Origin: JBEKHI01 sp050012355
GTDB lineage: Bacteria > Actinomycetota > Actinomycetes > Streptosporangiales > Streptosporangiaceae
Direction: 5' to 3'
Assembly (NCBI GenBank): GCA_050012355.1
Contig: JBEKHI010000242.1
Coordinates: 1-17,338 of the forward strand
Length of the DNA stretch: 17,338 nt
The position numbers were made by a program, and so were the translations under genes. Under the pieces are notes generated by a model. That model saw only the letters and a list, made by a program, of their open reading frames with translations, was not told where the DNA came from and did not search any database. This document shows positions 14,864 through 17,338 of this stretch, piece after piece (the stretch's first letter is position 1; every line of letters begins with the position of its first letter).

Positions 14864-14876
14864 AATCACGGTGATT
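14864..14876. repeat. 13-bp perfect palindrome over the P450 stop codon
   Basis: AATCAC-G-GTGATT lies in the convergent gap between the luciferase-like monooxygenase and P450 genes and includes the P450 TGA (minus strand, 14866-14868). As RNA it could form only a weak 5-bp stem, so it is a poor terminator. It could be a protein-binding site or chance. Confidence 0.4.
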
Positions 14877-16122
14877 TCCTGGCGCTAGGACGGCGCGTCA
14901 CTTCGCACGGCAGCGAGGCGAACCCGCGCTGGTGCGGAGAGTGGACCCGGCGGGCACGCTCGATGTCGATCTCGTAGCCAGACACCAGGTTCCCCATCTC
15001 CTCCAGTGCGATCTTTATCTCCAGATTCGCGAGTGCGGCGCCGATACAATGATGCGGCCCGTGGCCGAAGCTGATCATCTTCGAGGTGTCGCGGTCGAGA
15101 TCGAAGCGGTCCGGATCGTCGAACACGCGCCGGTCCCGGTTGCCGGACGCCGGCAGGATGACGATCCGCGACCCCGCCGGCAGCGGCGTGTCGTGCAGGA
15201 CGGTGTCGGCCATGAGCGTGCGCGCGGTCATCTGGCTGGCGGAGTCGAAGCGAAGGGTCTCGCGGGCCCAGTCGTCGGCTCGTCCGTTCAGCCCCTCACG
15301 CTGCAGGTCCGGGAACCGCCAGCCGGTGTACCAGGCGTTGCCGATGGTCTTGCCAGTGGACTCGTTACCGGCGCTGATCATCAGGAACAGGAACGCGACG
15401 ATCTCGGCGTCGGTGTACCTGCGCCCGAGGACGTCGGCCTGGATCATCGCGGACGTCATGTCGTCTCCGGGATTGCCGCGCAGGTGCCGGACGACGGACA
15501 TGAAGTAGTCGGCCAGCCGCAAGGCCGCGGCCACCGCGTTCGGGCCGCGGTCCTGGAGGGTGTCCTCTCGTTGGTTCAGCTGGTCGGTGTCGGCCCGGAT
15601 CAGGTCCCAGTCGGCGGCCGGGATGCCCAGCATCTCGCAGACCACGTCGTTGGGCAGGCCAGCCGCGTAGTCCTGCGCGAAGTCGAAGGTCGTCAGATCC
15701 CGCAGCGGCTCGAGCCGCTCGCGCGCGAGTTCGCGGATCCGGGGCTCAAGAGCCGCGACCCGGTTCGGCGTGAACGCCGATCCCACCAGGCCGCGGTGCG
15801 CCCCATGTTCTGGTGGGTCCATCGCCAGGAACAGGCTGGTCTTCACCGCGTGCGGGCCCCAGAGCTCAGGTTCGAGCGAGATGCCGTTGACGTTGGAGAA
15901 ACGGCGCGCGTTGCGCAGCGCGTCCTTGATGTCAGCGTGGCGGGACAGCGCCCAGAAGTCACGTTGATCGTTGCGGTACAGCGGGGCTTGCTCGCGCATC
16001 CATTTGTAGAAGGGATAGGGGTTCTCGTGGACCAGGTAATCGAACGGATCGTAGCCGCGCGCGGCCACGTCGTCTGTGTCGAGCTCATCTGTATCTCGCG
16101 GTGCGAGGCTGTCGGTGGTCAT
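14866..16122 (-). CDS. Cytochrome P450 monooxygenase
   Basis: 418 residues, the normal length for a soluble bacterial P450. The heme-binding loop is FGHGPHHCIG (352-361) with axial ligand C359. The I-helix oxygen-activation motif is AGNEST (251-256) with T256. The K-helix ExxR is E288-R291. DPPEHGAHRGLVGSAF at 102-117 is the usual C-helix region. Substrate unknown. In NRPS clusters such enzymes commonly oxidise carrier-bound amino acids or the finished peptide; the E/X-like domain ending the nearby NRPS raises the possibility of recruitment to that synthetase. ATG 16122 has GGAG on the minus strand (16131-16134) with 8-nt spacing, a good ribosome site unlike the leaderless-looking genes. It is 63 bp downstream of the acyl-CoA dehydrogenase-like gene, on the same strand and probably in one operon. 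Redox partners are not encoded in the window. Confidence 0.96.
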   Translation of the reverse strand: MTTDSLAPRDTDELDTDDVAARGYDPFDYLVHENPYPFYKWMREQAPLYRNDQRDFWALSRHADIKDALRNARRFSNVNGISLEPELWGPHAVKTSLFLAMDPPEHGAHRGLVGSAFTPNRVAALEPRIRELARERLEPLRDLTTFDFAQDYAAGLPNDVVCEMLGIPAADWDLIRADTDQLNQREDTLQDRGPNAVAAALRLADYFMSVVRHLRGNPGDDMTSAMIQADVLGRRYTDAEIVAFLFLMISAGNESTGKTIGNAWYTGWRFPDLQREGLNGRADDWARETLRFDSASQMTARTLMADTVLHDTPLPAGSRIVILPASGNRDRRVFDDPDRFDLDRDTSKMISFGHGPHHCIGAALANLEIKIALEEMGNLVSGYEIDIERARRVHSPHQRGFASLPCEVTRRPSARKSP

Positions 16123-16185
16123 AAGCGTAACTCCAGAGCCGGAACGGGTGGCGGCATTAACGCGTCTGTGCGCGTCCGCCGAGCC

Positions 16186-17337
16186 TCAGAACAAATCATC
16201 CTGGAAGAGCAGCATCTCCGAATTGATCTCGTTCAGCCGGTCGTTCGAGATCATCAGGCGCGCCGAATAGAGATCACGAAGTTGACGGCAGACCGAGAAT
16301 TCCCCAATCTCTGAGTAGCCGGCCATGCCGCAAACTTCGAGTGCCAGTTCCGCAATACGCACCGTGTCGACCGATGCCCGCATCTTCAGCGCATTCGCGC
16401 GCACATTCAAACCGGTCCCGCCCGGGTTCGCCGAGTAGTCGGCGGCGAACTGCCGGATAGAGTCCCTTATGAGCTGACAGCGGGCGTGAATCCAGCCCAG
16501 TCGTGTATTCGGAGCCATCACACCATTCCGCAGCTTCGCCCGAGCGCATTTCACCGCCCGGCGCGCGGCATCCTCGGCTATACCCAGCCAGACAGCCGAC
16601 CAGAGCAGGTGTGATACCGGAACCATGCGCCGCGAGGCGATCTGCCCGAATCGCTCAGGCAGCACTTGCCAGGAGGGCACCACCGCCGTGATTACCCGCG
16701 GCCCGCTGCAGGTCCCGCGCATTCCCAGCGCGTCCCACCCGCCGGTGGCCCGCAGCGTCACCTGATGCGCCTCGGCGAGCACGAGCACCTGGTCGCCGGG
16801 CGCCGCCGACGGGCCGCGCCTGGCCGTGGCCAGGAAGCTGTCCGCGTAATCGGCATAGGACAGCGTCGGCGCGCGTTTGCTGACCTCGACACCAGCTGGT
16901 ACCGGTATCACCGCCGCCTTGCTGGTCCTGAGGTTTCCGCCCACTCCTTCTTCAGACGTGACGGAGGCGATCAGATGCTGCTCGCGGGCGGCCCTGCGCA
17001 GATAGTCGGCCAGCCCGGGCTCGCGGATGGCGCTGTCTTCCAGGCAGACGGTCTGGATCTGGTGCATGGCCCAGATCATCGCCGTGGAGCCGCACATCCC
17101 CCCCAGCCGCATCGCTATCTCACTGAGCTGCCCCGCGCCGAAGCCGCGGCCGCCGTACATCGCGGGTATCGCGGCCGACATCAGGTCGGCTTCCTTCAGG
17201 GCCGCCACGCTGCGCTCGGGGAAGGCCGCCGCCTTGTCCGCCTGTATCGCCTGGGTTTCGATGGTCTCCCGGGCGGCTTCCAGCGCCGCAAGTGCATCTG
17301 CCGGAGTCAGCACACCGGCGCCCGCGACCTGCTCCAT
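16186..17337 (-). CDS. Acyl-CoA dehydrogenase-like flavoprotein
   Basis: 383 residues, the usual length for the acyl-CoA dehydrogenase superfamily. Visible signs are an N-terminal helical part with PAMYGGRGFGAGQ at 58-70, the flavin-binding SVTSEEGVGGN region at 125-135, GGWDALGMRGTCSG in the middle beta domain, and a C-terminal helical domain with RQLRDLYSARLM. I do not see the YEG-type catalytic glutamate near the C-terminus, so it may desaturate or oxidise a non-CoA substrate such as a carrier-bound or free peptide. VioJ of viomycin, an acyl-CoA dehydrogenase homologue that introduces an alpha,beta double bond, is a precedent in another capreomycidine pathway, but orthology is not shown. 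The start is taken at the ATG one base from the window edge, which fits a full-length protein; a start further upstream cannot be excluded. It probably shares an operon with the P450. Confidence 0.88.
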   Translation of the reverse strand: MEQVAGAGVLTPADALAALEAARETIETQAIQADKAAAFPERSVAALKEADLMSAAIPAMYGGRGFGAGQLSEIAMRLGGMCGSTAMIWAMHQIQTVCLEDSAIREPGLADYLRRAAREQHLIASVTSEEGVGGNLRTSKAAVIPVPAGVEVSKRAPTLSYADYADSFLATARRGPSAAPGDQVLVLAEAHQVTLRATGGWDALGMRGTCSGPRVITAVVPSWQVLPERFGQIASRRMVPVSHLLWSAVWLGIAEDAARRAVKCARAKLRNGVMAPNTRLGWIHARCQLIRDSIRQFAADYSANPGGTGLNVRANALKMRASVDTVRIAELALEVCGMAGYSEIGEFSVCRQLRDLYSARLMISNDRLNEINSEMLLFQDDLF

Positions 17338-17338
17338 G

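Noticed and set aside
14932..16314. Open plus-strand frame (460 codons) opposite the P450
   Set aside because: The P450 heme, I-helix and ExxR motifs are all on the minus strand. The plus frame has no domain-like sequence and runs into the next gene.
1..17338. Rare TTA (bldA-type) codons as a regulatory sign
   Set aside because: I noticed no in-frame TTA while reading the genes, so there is nothing to report; a codon count would confirm it.

Overview
The window is GC-rich, uses actinomycete-style codons, and holds nothing but secondary-metabolite genes. It is the middle of a nonribosomal peptide synthetase (NRPS) cluster from an actinobacterium (Streptomyces or a relative; the sequence does not fix the genus). 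All assignments come from reading motifs by eye. No database search was run. Eleven protein genes fill the window almost completely. The largest gap is about 160 bp, and I see no RNA gene, insertion sequence, CRISPR array or integrase.

Layout, left to right: a minus-strand NRPS that runs off the left edge (T-C-degenerate A-T, then the start of a PrmC/HemK-like methyltransferase domain); a plus-strand class I/II aminotransferase; a minus-strand VioC/OrfP/MppO-like Fe(II)/2-oxoglutarate hydroxylase; a plus-strand MppP-like PLP enzyme; a minus-strand MbtH plus type II thioesterase pair; a plus-strand run of VioD-like capreomycidine synthase, NRPS (C-A-T-E-like) and luciferase-like monooxygenase; and a minus-strand acyl-CoA dehydrogenase-like gene plus cytochrome P450. 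The strand switches seven times. Three divergent intergenic regions act as probable promoter hubs, and two gene pairs overlap tail to tail.

The likely theme is arginine. VioC/VioD-type enzymes are known to turn L-arginine into 3-hydroxyarginine and then capreomycidine. MppP-type enzymes oxidise L-arginine at C4 with O2, and an aminotransferase can restore the amino group. The only intact adenylation domain in view has two glutamates in its specificity pocket, which fits a basic (guanidino) substrate. I infer that the locus makes and incorporates one or two unusual arginine-derived residues. These may then be tailored by the luciferase-like oxygenase, the P450 and the dehydrogenase, and perhaps N-methylated by the PrmC-like domain.

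The most unusual points are: (1) a PrmC-like domain fused in frame to an NRPS; (2) an adenylation relic that lacks its N-terminal half and its catalytic lysine; (3) a terminal epimerase-type domain with both catalytic residues replaced by arginine, one giving an HRxxxD motif like that of P450-recruiting X domains; (4) coexistence of VioC/VioD and MppP chemistries; (5) an 11-bp perfect hairpin inside the shortened 3' end of the hydroxylase gene; (6) three start codons each exactly 7 nt downstream of a TANNNT -10-like hexamer, suggesting leaderless mRNAs.
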